Shown: one piece after another, positions 18,931 to 30,000 of the stretch | Layout: each line of letters starts with the position of its first letter | Position numbering within the stretch: the stretch's first letter is position 1 | Source of the DNA: a bacterium | GTDB lineage: Bacteria > Sumerlaeota > Sumerlaeia > SLMS01 | Direction: 5' to 3' | DNA: 64,000 bases | Assembly (NCBI GenBank): GCA_016125005.1 | Contig: WGMQ01000045.1 | Location: 1-64,000, forward strand | Program-made: the position numbers and the translations under genes | The notes under the pieces: model-generated | The model's database searches: none | What the model saw: the letters and a program-made list of their open reading frames with translations, nothing else | What the model was told of the DNA's origin: nothing

Positions 18931-20448
18931 ATGTACGCCCTTTGGGCCAACATCTTCGACAATCCGATCCTTGTCCGGGAACTCCGCCGCCGCATGCGCG
19001 GCAAGGCGCTGCTGTATAGCATCATCAGCTACCTGTTCCTGATGACTCTCGCCACGATCATCGTAATGCTGAGCTACTCCCCCAGTTCCTTCGAGCGTCC
19101 CAGCACCGAGACGCTCCAGCGCATGAAGCACACGGGCGAAGTCATGTTCAACGCCATCACCGCTATTCAGGTTCTGTTGGTGCTGATCATCGCACCGACC
19201 ATCACCGCGGGACTGACCACGGGCGAGAAGGAACGACAGACCTTCGACTTCCTCCGCGTAACGACGATCTCGCGTTGGATGTACATTGTGGGCTGCTTCC
19301 TCTCCACCTGCTTTTACGTGGCGCTGGCGCTGCTCTGCGCGCTCCCACTCCAGGCAGTGACCTTCCTTTATGGCGGCGTCAGTCTCGGCGATGTGATGGG
19401 CACCTTCATCGTCCTGCTATGCAGCAGCGCCGTTTTGTCGGCCTTTGGACTGTTCATTTCCTCAGTGACCGAGAAGACACGCACAGCACAGGGCATGGTG
19501 ATTTTTCTGGTGTTTGGAATCCTGTTCGGCGGCCTGATGCTGGTGCAGTCTTATCGCTCAGTATTCCAGGGGGCGACCTCGCTCCTTCCTGCGGCGGCGG
19601 GCGGGTTGTTTGTGGCGGGACTTCAGATCCCCGCTTGGGCAATCGTCCCGGCGACACTCGCGGTCTTTGCCTTCCTCTTCCTGCTGCTGGCCGCGCGCAA
19701 ACTCTTCGAGTCCGACGAGGCGCGCGCGCTCAACCATTGGCAGTATCTGGCGGCATTCGCAGCAGTGATGGGGATCTCGCTGGGGATCCTCGGCGCAAAC
19801 CAGTTCACCAACGAATTCGTCGAGTGGTCCGTGCTGAGCGTCGGTTACGTGATGCTCCTCGCCGGTGTGCTGATCTTTTCAACAGGGCGCATGGAAGTGG
19901 GTGATGAGGTCTGGCATCTCAAGCGCCTCGTTCCCGTGCTTCGGCCCATCGATCAGACAGTGCCCTTTCTGGTGCTGGTCGGAGCGATCTGGTGGACTCT
20001 GGTTGGGATGATTCCGCAGCACACGGCCACGCCCCAACTGAAGGCGGATGCCGTGATGGCATTCCGGCTCTGCTCCACGGCCTCATTCGTTTTTCTCGTC
20101 GTCCTGGGACGATTCCTGACAGCGACGATGCGCTCCTCAGCCAAGGCTTTCCGAGTGACGCTGGCTGTCGTCTGCTGCCTGACCTTCCTGATCCCGCTGC
20201 TGTCCGGTGCCGGGCGCTTCGCGCTGGATTTGGACCCGCTGTGGAGCACCATCGAGTGCTTATCCCCACTCGGGATGATTACCAGCGCCGTTTACGGCAA
20301 CACGGGCGGGGCGAACTACGTGGGTCCTGCGACGGTCGCATCGGTGGCGCTTCTGGTGGTTGGCGCGGTACTCGGATTGATCGGAGAAGTCCGCCGCTAC
20401 CAGCGGTGGAAGCACTTTGACTATCACTACGACATGCCAGCGCGATGA
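18931..20448 (+). CDS. ABC-2-type transporter permease
   Basis: Multi-TM; 'NPILVRELRRRMRGKALLYSIISYLFLM'; 'TAGLTTGEKERQTFDFLRVTTIS'. Confidence 0.75.
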   Translation: MYALWANIFDNPILVRELRRRMRGKALLYSIISYLFLMTLATIIVMLSYSPSSFERPSTETLQRMKHTGEVMFNAITAIQVLLVLIIAPTITAGLTTGEKERQTFDFLRVTTISRWMYIVGCFLSTCFYVALALLCALPLQAVTFLYGGVSLGDVMGTFIVLLCSSAVLSAFGLFISSVTEKTRTAQGMVIFLVFGILFGGLMLVQSYRSVFQGATSLLPAAAGGLFVAGLQIPAWAIVPATLAVFAFLFLLLAARKLFESDEARALNHWQYLAAFAAVMGISLGILGANQFTNEFVEWSVLSVGYVMLLAGVLIFSTGRMEVGDEVWHLKRLVPVLRPIDQTVPFLVLVGAIWWTLVGMIPQHTATPQLKADAVMAFRLCSTASFVFLVVLGRFLTATMRSSAKAFRVTLAVVCCLTFLIPLLSGAGRFALDLDPLWSTIECLSPLGMITSAVYGNTGGANYVGPATVASVALLVVGAVLGLIGEVRRYQRWKHFDYHYDMPAR

Positions 20449-20519
20449 ATCCGTCGCGCTCAAATGATTGAATAAGCCCCGATGGAAACCGTAGGGTCTC
20501 CGAGGAGGGAAATAACCCC

Positions 20520-20705
20520 ATGAACAGACTGCTTTTGCTGATCGTCGCCTTCTTCCTCCCCCCAGTGGCCGTGGCCTTGGTGGATGGAATTGGGTTTCAC
20601 TTCCTGCTGAACATCATCCTATGGATCTGCGGATGCGGGGTCGCGGGCATCGTTCACGCCTTCATCGTCGTTCTGATGAAGGACGTCGAGATTACTAACA
20701 CCTAG
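20520..20705 (+). CDS. YqaE/Pmp3 (UPF0057)-family small membrane protein
   Basis: 61 aa, two TM: FFLPPVAVALVDGIGFHFLLNIILWICGCGVAGIVHAFIVV. Confidence 0.75.
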   Translation: MNRLLLLIVAFFLPPVAVALVDGIGFHFLLNIILWICGCGVAGIVHAFIVVLMKDVEITNT

Positions 20706-20708
20706 GCC

Positions 20709-21185
20709 TCACTGACGATAACGGCGAAATGCTTCCTTGAGCAGGGCGGCGCATTCCTCGGCCAGGACGCCGCTGTAGACCTCGAGTCGATGGTTGAATC
20801 GTGGGTTGGCCACAATATTCGGCTCGTGGCCCGGCGTACAGGCACCCCAGCGCGGATTGCTGGCGCCAAAGACCAGCCGGGCAATTCGAGCGTGTAGCAG
20901 AGCACCCGCACACATGGGACAGGGCTCCAGCGTCACATACAGGGTGGCGCCGTCCAGCCTCCAATCCCCTACCCGGTGGGCCGCCTCACGCAGCGCCAGC
21001 ATCTCCGCGTGTGCCGTTGGATCGCCCAGGGTTTCCTTCCCGTCGTGCGCGCCGCCAAGCAACTGGCCGTCTCGAACCACCACGGCACCGATTGGTACTT
21101 CTCCCCTATCGGCAGCGAGACGGGCCCACCCAAGGGCCCGCCTCATCCAGTAATCATCACCGTGTGGAACTGCGGGATCGGTCAC
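20709..21185 (-). CDS. tadA: tRNA-specific adenosine deaminase
   Basis: HAEMLALREAA and PCPMCAGALLHARI deaminase motifs. Confidence 0.92.
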   Translation of the reverse strand: MTDPAVPHGDDYWMRRALGWARLAADRGEVPIGAVVVRDGQLLGGAHDGKETLGDPTAHAEMLALREAAHRVGDWRLDGATLYVTLEPCPMCAGALLHARIARLVFGASNPRWGACTPGHEPNIVANPRFNHRLEVYSGVLAEECAALLKEAFRRYRQ

Positions 21186-23065
21186 AGCGGCGGCTCGATG
21201 CTCGCAACGGTCCGACGCTCGATTGTGACTGGAGCCAGTCGCTCGACGACTTTCCCCGCCTTGAGGGTGACGCGCTGAACCGTCATGCGAACGGGTGTCA
21301 CCTCAAGAACGATCGCGTCGAACTCAGACCCGGATGAAAGAACGATCCGGCGCGGATCAGAGCTGGGGATGTAGGACGGCACCGGCGTTGGTGACGGGAT
21401 GGGAGACGGAGTGGCGAACTCGAGCGGCTTGCTTCCAAGCACGTCCGTGGCGGGGGTTGGCGTGGGTGTGTTGCGCAGTACCTGGGCGGGCGGACTGAAC
21501 ATGCGGGTGAAAATCCGGCTCTCCCAGGGCCCGTCGATCGGGCGGGTCTCGACGATTCGGCCGGGGCGAGAGCGGTAGAAAACATTGGGAAGGCTCTGGT
21601 AGAAGCCGCGGGGGCGATCACGGATCGGTGAGGCATAGTGATAAATCACGGTGCCGAGGCCGCGGGACCGAACAGCCTCCACCTGGCGGCGGAACTGCTC
21701 GCTAAAGTTCATGTACCCCGCGAGGGAAATGATCGCCGAGGTATTGTACTGGTTGTTGCCCGCGAAGCCGGCCCAGGCGCGGATCGAGTCGTCTGGGGAA
21801 ACGCGCTCGTGCACCTGAAAGACCAGTTCGCTGACTAGGCCTTCACGCGCCCACGAGATCCAGTCAACCATCGAATCCTTGTAGGTGCTGGAGGCGATGT
21901 ACTCCTCGAAGGTATTCGGAGGCGGTCCGCTGGTCTCGATCAGGACGCCGACGGTGACATCGGGGCGGGCTGAAATGATGGTGTTTCGCAGGGAGCGAAT
22001 CAGCTGCGTGAGGCGGTCGCGACGCCATGCGGACCATACCGGGTCGTCCGCGGGGGGCGCCCCCTCGCCACCGACCGCCGCGCGGAAGGCCTTAACCGCG
22101 CCGGGAGAGTAACCCCAGTCTGCGCCGGGGTAGCGAACTCCTGTGAACAGATAACCGTCGGGGGCGATCTGCGTATCGATCTCGCGGACGATGGCGCTCA
22201 GATACCGCACTACATCCGGATCGCCCGGGTCCATGTAGATCACATTGTCGGGAGCGATCTCGCGGTCGTCGAGCGAGCGGTTGGCGTACTCGGGGAAGCG
22301 ACCGATGGGATTGCGGAGCGGAGGACGCCCGCCCGTTGCGGCCGCGTAGGCCGGCAACACGTTGACCACGGCGATCAGGCGCTTCTTCTGCTCTAGGCGA
22401 TTGCGCAGTGTACCCAGTGGGTTCGGGAACGCCGTACCGATGGACGGGAGGGACTCTTCCAACCCGGAAACATACGCCACACCGAGCACCGTCCGGACCT
22501 CGGCATAGACGCGGCTGAAGCCACCTGTGTTGATATCCGAGACCAGTTCCTCCAGCTGAACGCTGTTCTGGTAGCCGCGATCTGCCGCGAGCACGTAGAT
22601 GCCGCGGATCTCTCCTGACTCAAGGGGCACCGGCCTCAGCTGGACGAGGGGGATGTCGCTTAGGACCGCGGGGCGGTTGGAACCGGACGCTTCGAAAGGG
22701 TTGGTGGGCTGTGCAGCCGGGGTGGCAGCCGGCGAATCGAACGGATTGTTGGAGATGAAGGGAGCACCCGACTCGGCAGCGGAATCGGGGGAGCTGAAGG
22801 GGTCGGAGGACGGTTCGGCTGGTGTCGGCGTGGGCGTGGCGCTCTGCGCTCCGGGATCGGGCGCGGCGAAAGGATCATCGAATGGGTTGGGGCCTTGTGC
22901 GAATGCACCACCACCCAACAGCGCCACCATCAGGGCGCCCAGCAGTGGGCCTCTTGCACCACGAATCAGCCTGGACAAAATCACGGACTTCCTCCCGCAG
23001 GAAAAACTGGCAACCGCCGAAGCACTCGTTTGGCGAACTTCCTGACGGTCCTTATTGCCAACCAT
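21182..23065 (-). CDS. Glycoside-hydrolase-like protein (GHL10/DUF4015-type), exported, Pro-rich N-term
   Basis: 'GEIRGIYVLAADRGYQ', 'YMDPGDPDVVRYLSAIVREID', 'APDGYLFTGVRYPGADWGYSPG'; 4-bp overlap with tadA. Confidence 0.7.
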   Translation of the reverse strand: MVGNKDRQEVRQTSASAVASFSCGRKSVILSRLIRGARGPLLGALMVALLGGGAFAQGPNPFDDPFAAPDPGAQSATPTPTPAEPSSDPFSSPDSAAESGAPFISNNPFDSPAATPAAQPTNPFEASGSNRPAVLSDIPLVQLRPVPLESGEIRGIYVLAADRGYQNSVQLEELVSDINTGGFSRVYAEVRTVLGVAYVSGLEESLPSIGTAFPNPLGTLRNRLEQKKRLIAVVNVLPAYAAATGGRPPLRNPIGRFPEYANRSLDDREIAPDNVIYMDPGDPDVVRYLSAIVREIDTQIAPDGYLFTGVRYPGADWGYSPGAVKAFRAAVGGEGAPPADDPVWSAWRRDRLTQLIRSLRNTIISARPDVTVGVLIETSGPPPNTFEEYIASSTYKDSMVDWISWAREGLVSELVFQVHERVSPDDSIRAWAGFAGNNQYNTSAIISLAGYMNFSEQFRRQVEAVRSRGLGTVIYHYASPIRDRPRGFYQSLPNVFYRSRPGRIVETRPIDGPWESRIFTRMFSPPAQVLRNTPTPTPATDVLGSKPLEFATPSPIPSPTPVPSYIPSSDPRRIVLSSGSEFDAIVLEVTPVRMTVQRVTLKAGKVVERLAPVTIERRTVASIEPPL

Positions 23066-23237
23066 GCCGTGTCGGACAAGGGAAGAAAAGGAATTTGCAC
23101 CTCTCGGGGGGCAGAACCATAGACTGGCCCCACGCTGCTGATGATCAAGCTCGCTCGTTTTGATTGCGAGCAGTCCGCGGTGCCTCTAGGCTTGACGTCG
23201 ATTCACTACCCGCAAGGAGCGGTTTTGCCCCACACTC

Positions 23238-26200
23238 ATGTGCGAAAAAGACGCTCCTGACTCGACCCCAGCCCTGAATTCGCGGGCCATCGGTGAACTG
23301 CTCGAATCCGAGCGCCGCTATCGGTTGCTGGTGGACAACCTGAACGACGGGATCGTCATCAGCCAGAACGATCGCTTCATCTTCTTCAACCGGCGTTTTG
23401 CCGAGATGCTGGAGTACACCGCCGAAGAGCTCCGCAACCTGACGTACCATCACGTCTACACCGCGCGGGGGCTCGCCATCCTGATGGAACGGGGCGCTGC
23501 ACGCGACCGGGGGGAGGTTGTCCCGCCCCTCTACGAAACAGAACTTCGCGCCAAGTCAGGCAGGATCGTCCACGTCGAGGCGAATGTCACCATCATCACC
23601 TACGAGGGCTTGCCTGCGACGTTCGCCATCGTCCGGGACATCTCCATCCAGAAGCGGATCGAGTTCGAACAGGACTGCTTCTCGGAGCTTGCGGTCGGCC
23701 TCTCGAGCGCAGGATCGCTTGATGAACTGGCGCTCATTGTCCGTGACATCACCCAGCGCCTTTTCGGCTGGGATGCCATCTACCTCTCGTGCCGACTTTC
23801 AGGACGCACCCGCTTCTTGTCTCTGCTTCGCGTCGATAGCATCGACGGCGAGTTGGTTGAGCTGCCGAGCGCCGAGGTACATCTGCCGCATGACGGGTTC
23901 ATGTCGACGCTGGAGGTTGGGGTCGCCAAGCTGATCAACAGGACGCGTGAGGAAGCCGAGCCTGGGCTGCTTCCCTTTGGCCGGAAAACTCGACTGAGTC
24001 GCAGCCTCATGTTTGCTCCCCTGCATCGCAACGGCTCGCTGATGCTGGTTCTCTCGGTTCAGTCCTACACACCGAATCGCTACGGGCCCGTCGAGGCGGC
24101 ATTGCTCCAGCGATTCACCAACGCTCTCAGGCCGACTACCGAACGCCTGCTGGCGGAGCGGCGCTCGAACGCCTTTCTGGATCTCGGTCGAAAGCTGAGC
24201 GCATGCTCCACGCCCATCGAGGCAGCGCGCATTGTCGTCGAGGTCGCCGATCAGGTGGTTGGCTGGGATTCATGCTATGTCGATCTATACGACAGTGCAA
24301 CCGACCGTGTGGAGACGCTGTTGGTCATCGACCTGTTGGACGGCAAGCGCACCGAGTATCCGGTTTCCCACCACACCTACCCGCCCGGCCGATACATCCG
24401 GCATGTGCTGGAGCACGGTCCCACGCACTTGGAGAGGGATCAGGCCAAGGAGGGCAGCGCCCCGCAGGTGATGTTTGGCGACGTGACCCGATCCTCCGAG
24501 TCCATGCTCTTTGCGCCGCTCAAGTCCTATGGCAAGGTCGTGGGCTTCCTTTCGACGCAGAGCTACACCCCCAAGGCCTACGACGATGAGGACTTGGCAG
24601 TCGTGGATGCCCTCGCCAGCCACTGCAGCGCGGCGCTTCTCCGGGCCAGTGCTCAGAAGCAACTGCATGAGAGCGAGGAGCGATACCGCAAGGTGGCGGA
24701 AACGGTGCAGGCCGTCATCATGGGCCTGTCGAGCGACTTTCGGATCGTGGGATGGAATCGTCAGGCAGAGCGACTATACGGATACACCGCCGCGCAGATC
24801 ATTGGACGCCCCTACCTGGAAACCTTTACGCCGAAGGAGGAGCAGCTGTTCGTCCTCGACAGACTGCAAAGCGCCCTCACCGATTCCTCCCCCGGGGGAT
24901 TCGAAACGTCGGTCCATTGTCGCGATGGCTCACAGCGCATCATTTATTGGAACATTGCCCGCCAGCAGAACCAGATCACCGGCGACGTAACGTTGCTTTG
25001 CTGTGGCCAGGACATGACGGAGCGAAAGCATTGGGAGCGGGAACTCCAGATGAGCGAGGCCTACTTCCGCGCCATCGTGGAGGACCAGACCGAACTCATC
25101 GCGCGGTTCTTGCCGAGCGGCACCATCACGTTCGTTAACGAGGCGTTCTGCTCCTACTTCGGCGTGGAGCGCTGGCAGATTGTTGGGACGAACATCTTCA
25201 CGAGCGCCGCGCCGGGGTTCCGCCCCGGTCTGGAGCAGCATCTGTCGAGCCTGACAAAGGAAAGCCCGCTGGCGAGTGTGCAGCATAACTTTCGCGACCG
25301 AAACGGGGAACTCCGCTGGCAGGAGTGGTCCGACCGCGCCATCCACAATGAGACGGGGGAACTCCTCGGATTCCAGACGGTGGGACGCGACATCACGAAA
25401 CTTCGCGAAGCGCAGGAGGCACTTCGCCGCAGCCAGGAGCGTTACCTCAAGCTGCTCGAGTCATCGAGCGATGTGATCTTCCAGATCACAGCCGAGGGGA
25501 ATGTCGCCTACGCGAACCACGCCTGCAGGATGGTACTGGGCGAGGAACCCGCCGCGCTTATCGGCAACCCGGAACTCTTCCGTGGCCTGATCCATCCCGA
25601 CAGCATGGAGCGGCACCTGCGAAGCCTTCAGCTCTTCCGCGAGCGCCGCGAGGTCGCGTCGAGTTCCGAGCCTTTCCTGTGGCGGCGACGCGACGGATCC
25701 CTTGTCTATACAGAAAACCGCCTCGGCATTCTGAGTGGTGGTGAAGGCGAGGCGGCGAGCCTCCTCGCTGTATGCCGCGACGTCACGGAGCGGGTGGCGA
25801 TCGAAACCGAGCGGCGGGCCTTGGAGGGCCAGATCCAGCAGACGCAGAAGCTCGAGTCCATGAGCGTGCTTGCCGGTGGAATTGCCCACGACTTCAACAA
25901 CCTGCTGACGGGCATCATGGGCAACGCCAGCCTCGTGCTTTCGGACCTGCCTTCAAGCACGCCAGCACACGAACACACGAGCCAGATCCAAGCCGCAGCA
26001 CAGCGTGCGGCCGATCTGACGCGCCAGATGCTCGCCTACGCCGGCAAGGGTAGCTTCGTCGTCCGGCCCCTGCAGCTATCCAACGTGGTGCTGGAAATGA
26101 CCGGCATCCTGAAGACGGTCATCAGCCCGCGCGCACACATGGACCTGCAGCTGGATGAGAAAATCCCCAGTGTTCAGGCCGACGGGACACAGATCGGCCA

Positions 26201-27002
26201 GATCGTCATGAACCTCATGACCAATGCATCGGATGCACTCGAGGGGCACGATGGCTGCATCTCGCTCTCAACAGGCGTTCGCCATTTTGACGAGGCGGCC
26301 CTCGCCCCGATGCTCTTCGGAAGCCAGCGGGAACCGGGCGAGTACGTCTTCCTTGAGGTGCGCGACACGGGCTGCGGCATGGACGAGGCGACGAAGGAAC
26401 GCATCTTTGACCCGTTCTTCACACGCAAGCCGACGGGCCTCGTTGGCGGGAGAGGTCTCGGCCTCGCTGCCGTCCTCGGCATTGTCCGCAACCATCGCGG
26501 CGCCATTCACGTGGAGTCCTCGCCGGGCAAGGGCACCTGCTTTACGATCGTGCTTCCCAGAAGCCCCTACGAGGAACCGGCACCCCTTCTGCAAGAGCCG
26601 CCGCCCGAACCCGAGCCACTACGCTCAGGCACCATCCTGGTGGTGGACGACGAGAAGATCGTGCAGCGGGTGGCCCGCGGTGCTCTCGCGAGAGCCGGCT
26701 ACGACGTCCTGACCGCATCGGACGGAATCGAAGCGCTCGCCGTGTTGGAGGAACAGCCGAATCCGCCATCGGCGGTCCTCATGGACCTTCGCATGCCGCG
26801 CATGGATGGGCACACCCTCAGCGCAGAGATTCAACGCCGGTTCCCCGGGCTCCCTATCGTCGTGATGAGCGGCTACAGTGAGCAGGAAATGGAGTCCTCC
26901 CAGTGGGAGGAGTCCTCGTTCTTCTTCCTCGAAAAGCCCTTCAGCCCCGGTGATCTGGTCCGGATCCTCGACGAGGCGATCAGTTCCCAAACGGGGGGGT
27001 AA
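23238..27002 (+). CDS. Hybrid sensor histidine kinase: PAS, two GAF-like, further PAS, HisKA, HATPase, receiver
   Basis: Repeated PAS segments; 'GGIAHDFNNLLTGIMGNASLV' H-box; 'DTGCGMDEATKERIFDPFFTRKPTGLVGGRGLGLAAV'; receiver 'ILVVDDEK...VLMDLRMPRMDG'. Confidence 0.92.
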   Translation: MCEKDAPDSTPALNSRAIGELLESERRYRLLVDNLNDGIVISQNDRFIFFNRRFAEMLEYTAEELRNLTYHHVYTARGLAILMERGAARDRGEVVPPLYETELRAKSGRIVHVEANVTIITYEGLPATFAIVRDISIQKRIEFEQDCFSELAVGLSSAGSLDELALIVRDITQRLFGWDAIYLSCRLSGRTRFLSLLRVDSIDGELVELPSAEVHLPHDGFMSTLEVGVAKLINRTREEAEPGLLPFGRKTRLSRSLMFAPLHRNGSLMLVLSVQSYTPNRYGPVEAALLQRFTNALRPTTERLLAERRSNAFLDLGRKLSACSTPIEAARIVVEVADQVVGWDSCYVDLYDSATDRVETLLVIDLLDGKRTEYPVSHHTYPPGRYIRHVLEHGPTHLERDQAKEGSAPQVMFGDVTRSSESMLFAPLKSYGKVVGFLSTQSYTPKAYDDEDLAVVDALASHCSAALLRASAQKQLHESEERYRKVAETVQAVIMGLSSDFRIVGWNRQAERLYGYTAAQIIGRPYLETFTPKEEQLFVLDRLQSALTDSSPGGFETSVHCRDGSQRIIYWNIARQQNQITGDVTLLCCGQDMTERKHWERELQMSEAYFRAIVEDQTELIARFLPSGTITFVNEAFCSYFGVERWQIVGTNIFTSAAPGFRPGLEQHLSSLTKESPLASVQHNFRDRNGELRWQEWSDRAIHNETGELLGFQTVGRDITKLREAQEALRRSQERYLKLLESSSDVIFQITAEGNVAYANHACRMVLGEEPAALIGNPELFRGLIHPDSMERHLRSLQLFRERREVASSSEPFLWRRRDGSLVYTENRLGILSGGEGEAASLLAVCRDVTERVAIETERRALEGQIQQTQKLESMSVLAGGIAHDFNNLLTGIMGNASLVLSDLPSSTPAHEHTSQIQAAAQRAADLTRQMLAYAGKGSFVVRPLQLSNVVLEMTGILKTVISPRAHMDLQLDEKIPSVQADGTQIGQIVMNLMTNASDALEGHDGCISLSTGVRHFDEAALAPMLFGSQREPGEYVFLEVRDTGCGMDEATKERIFDPFFTRKPTGLVGGRGLGLAAVLGIVRNHRGAIHVESSPGKGTCFTIVLPRSPYEEPAPLLQEPPPEPEPLRSGTILVVDDEKIVQRVARGALARAGYDVLTASDGIEALAVLEEQPNPPSAVLMDLRMPRMDGHTLSAEIQRRFPGLPIVVMSGYSEQEMESSQWEESSFFFLEKPFSPGDLVRILDEAISSQTGG

Positions 27003-30000
27003 CCTGGTCGTGGAAGCTGACCGTCCGTGTGGGCGACCGACCTTTGAATTGATCGAGGGCCGTTAGTAGTTCCTCTGCCGATTCGTAGCGGTCTGCCGGG
27101 ATCTTGGCCAGCAGCTTCTCGATCACCCGCCAGAGGGTCATCTGGACGTCGGGGATGGGGCGCGGCGCCGTGAATTGGTGATGGTAGGCGATCGAACCCT
27201 TCACAAAGGGGGGCGTCCCCGCAAGCAGCTCGTAGAACATGACACCGAGCGAGTAGAGATCGCTGGCCTCCGTGATCTCGTTCCCCTCGAACTGCTCAGG
27301 ACTCATATACAGCGGCGTTCCGACGCCACCTGCCGTGGCGCCGCCGGTGGCGTCACTGTCACGGTTTCCGCTTTCGATGAGGGCAGCGATCCCGAAGTCG
27401 CTCAACTTCACGCGACCGGCCGAATTGACGAGGATGTTCGCAGTCTTGATGTCGCGGTGAAGCACACCCTCGCCGTGAGCGTGGGCAAGCGCGCGTGCCA
27501 CATCACGAACCACAGCGATGGCTTCCTCCTCCGAAAAGCGCCCGGACTTGGCGAGTCTCGATTTCAGATCACCTCCGCTGACGTACTCCATGCTGATGTG
27601 CTTGCGGCCGCTCTCCTCGCCAAAGTCATGGATGCGGACGATGTTCGGGTGGGCCAGCTTTCGCGCAGCCTTGGCTTCGTGACGGAACCGCGCAAGTGCC
27701 TCCTCATTGTTGGCGAAGTGCTCGGGGAGGATCTTGAGAACCACCAGTTCGTCCAACTCGCGATCGTAGGCCTTGTACACCACACCCATCGAGCCAGAGC
27801 CGATCTCCTCGCGGATGTCGTAGCGACCCTGGGCCCGGTTGGAAAGGGTATGGAGCACCTTGAGTCGTTGCGTGGACTCCTTGGTGTGGCGGGCCTGATC
27901 CTCGTGGAGCGACCGAAGCTGCTGCAGGAGCTCGCGTCGCGGGCCGCCCACCTCAATGGCTTCTGTCATGACCTGCGCTGCTGCAAGGTGCTCCCCGTCG
28001 TCGGCAAACGCGCGCGCAAGTCGCTGCATGAGGTCCAGCGATTCGGACTTATCGGACATCTTGCGGATGGTGGACTGGCACTTCAGCAAGGCTCCGGCGT
28101 TCAGTTGCAGCTCGGCCAGCATGCGCAGCGCCGCCTGGTTCCCCGGCTCAACCTTGAGAGCGATCTCGACAAGGTCGAAGGCGGACTCTTCGTCCGCGAG
28201 TTCCATGTAAATCGAGGCGCCCTCGAGGCACTCGGCAAGGCGCGGTGGGTTCTCCGCATGGATCTTCTGGGCCAGCACATCGGCGAACTCGCTCGCGATG
28301 TCGGTGTTCTCCGGAGTCTGCCGGTGAGCCGCCCGCAAGTCGTCAACCGCTTCGGTCAATTGGCCCGCGAGACGGAACAGCATTCCCCGTTCAATGCGGG
28401 GACGCGGGTTTTCCGGCGCGATGGCGATAAGGCGCTCGTAGAACTCGATCAACTGGGGATAGTGCTGCTGGTAGTTGGCGTGAACCCGGGCGAGGATCCC
28501 CAGCGCCTGCTCCACGCGCCCCGAGCGGATATTGACGTCCGCCAGCAGGAAGAGAATCTCCGGCGTCTTGGTGCTACCTTCGCGGATATTCTCGAGGAGC
28601 GCTGCGACCCGGGGGAGGTAGTCCGAAGTGGTTTCCATCAGTCGCATGAGGCGACGCGCACCCGACTTGAATGACCCCATGTTGAACTCGATGGCGGCCA
28701 GGTGGATCTGCAGGTCGGGGTTTATCGGGTCGATTCGCGCGGCCAACTCGGCGATCTTGAAGTTCTCCCGCGTTTGCTTGCCGAGACGAGCGTGTGTCTT
28801 GGCGAGTTCCAGGATGACGCTGTCGTCCTCCGGGATTTCCTCGACGAGGTTCGCCAGCAGGTCAGCGGCCTTCTGGGTCTCACCGGACTCGCCAAGGGCG
28901 GTGGCCAGCCAGCGGCGCACGCGCACGTTGCGAGGGAAGATCTCCGCGAGCACCTCGAGCAGCATGACGTCGTTGGCCGTGGCGGGTCTCCCCATGAAGA
29001 CGAGTTCCATTCCCGCAAGGAGCAGCGGCGGAGGCGGTCCGCAGGTATGCAGCGCCTCCTGCAGTGCTTCCACCAAGTCGGGCGACAGGGACTCGGCCTG
29101 GGTCACCGCCTGAATGCTGCGCAGCAGCGAGATGATTTCATCCTCGCTCTCGCCTTCGTCCATCATCCGCACCGCCAACTCGATGGCAGGGCGTGGATTA
29201 CCCTTGGCAGCAAAGCCTTCACCCCAGGCCCGCTCCAACTTGCGGTCGCCGGGAGCGAGGCGGATCGCCAGCGAGAGAAGCTGTAGTTTATCGGGATGGT
29301 CGATCTCGAGACCGACGAGTGTCCTCACGGTGCCGAGGATGATATCCGGCGGGCAGTCCGGTTCGCCCGAGGCCTCGAGGAGGACCTCGAGTTCGGCGCT
29401 GCCAGGTCCGGGCGGCTGGAGGAGGAAGCGGGCTACCCGCTGCAGCATGGTCGACCGCGTGAGGGCCGAGACCCCGCGGGGAAGTCCCGTCTGTCCACGC
29501 CAGCGCTCGAGCAATTCGCGGTACAGCGCAACGGCGTTGGACTCCTGGCCCAGATCCCACATCATGTCACCGCGCGCGATACGAAGGTCCACCGCATCGG
29601 GGTTGCGCCGACAGACGTCCCCCAGCAGTCGGACCGTATCCGCGTTGCGGATCCCATTCGCGATCCGGTGCCGGGCGAGACCCAGCGCGATCGGGCCGGC
29701 GTCCGGTGCCAGCAGATATGCTTCCTCGAAGACGGCGTGCAAGGTCATGGGCTTGAGCCCGGCCAGCCGGGCCAGTGCCCTGCGGGAAAAGTCCATGGAA
29801 AGGGCGCGCCCGCCCAGCTTCACCGCTTCGCGATCCGTTGGAGTCTTGGACAGGATGGCAACAACGGAATCCAGCGCACGCCCGGGGTCGCCTGTCTCGA
29901 GGTAGTGAAGGATCAGTCCCAACTGAGCCCAAACACACTCGGGAATCAGCGCAGCGGTTTGCGTGAAGAGTGCAATACTCTCGGCCGCCAGCGGTGCTTC

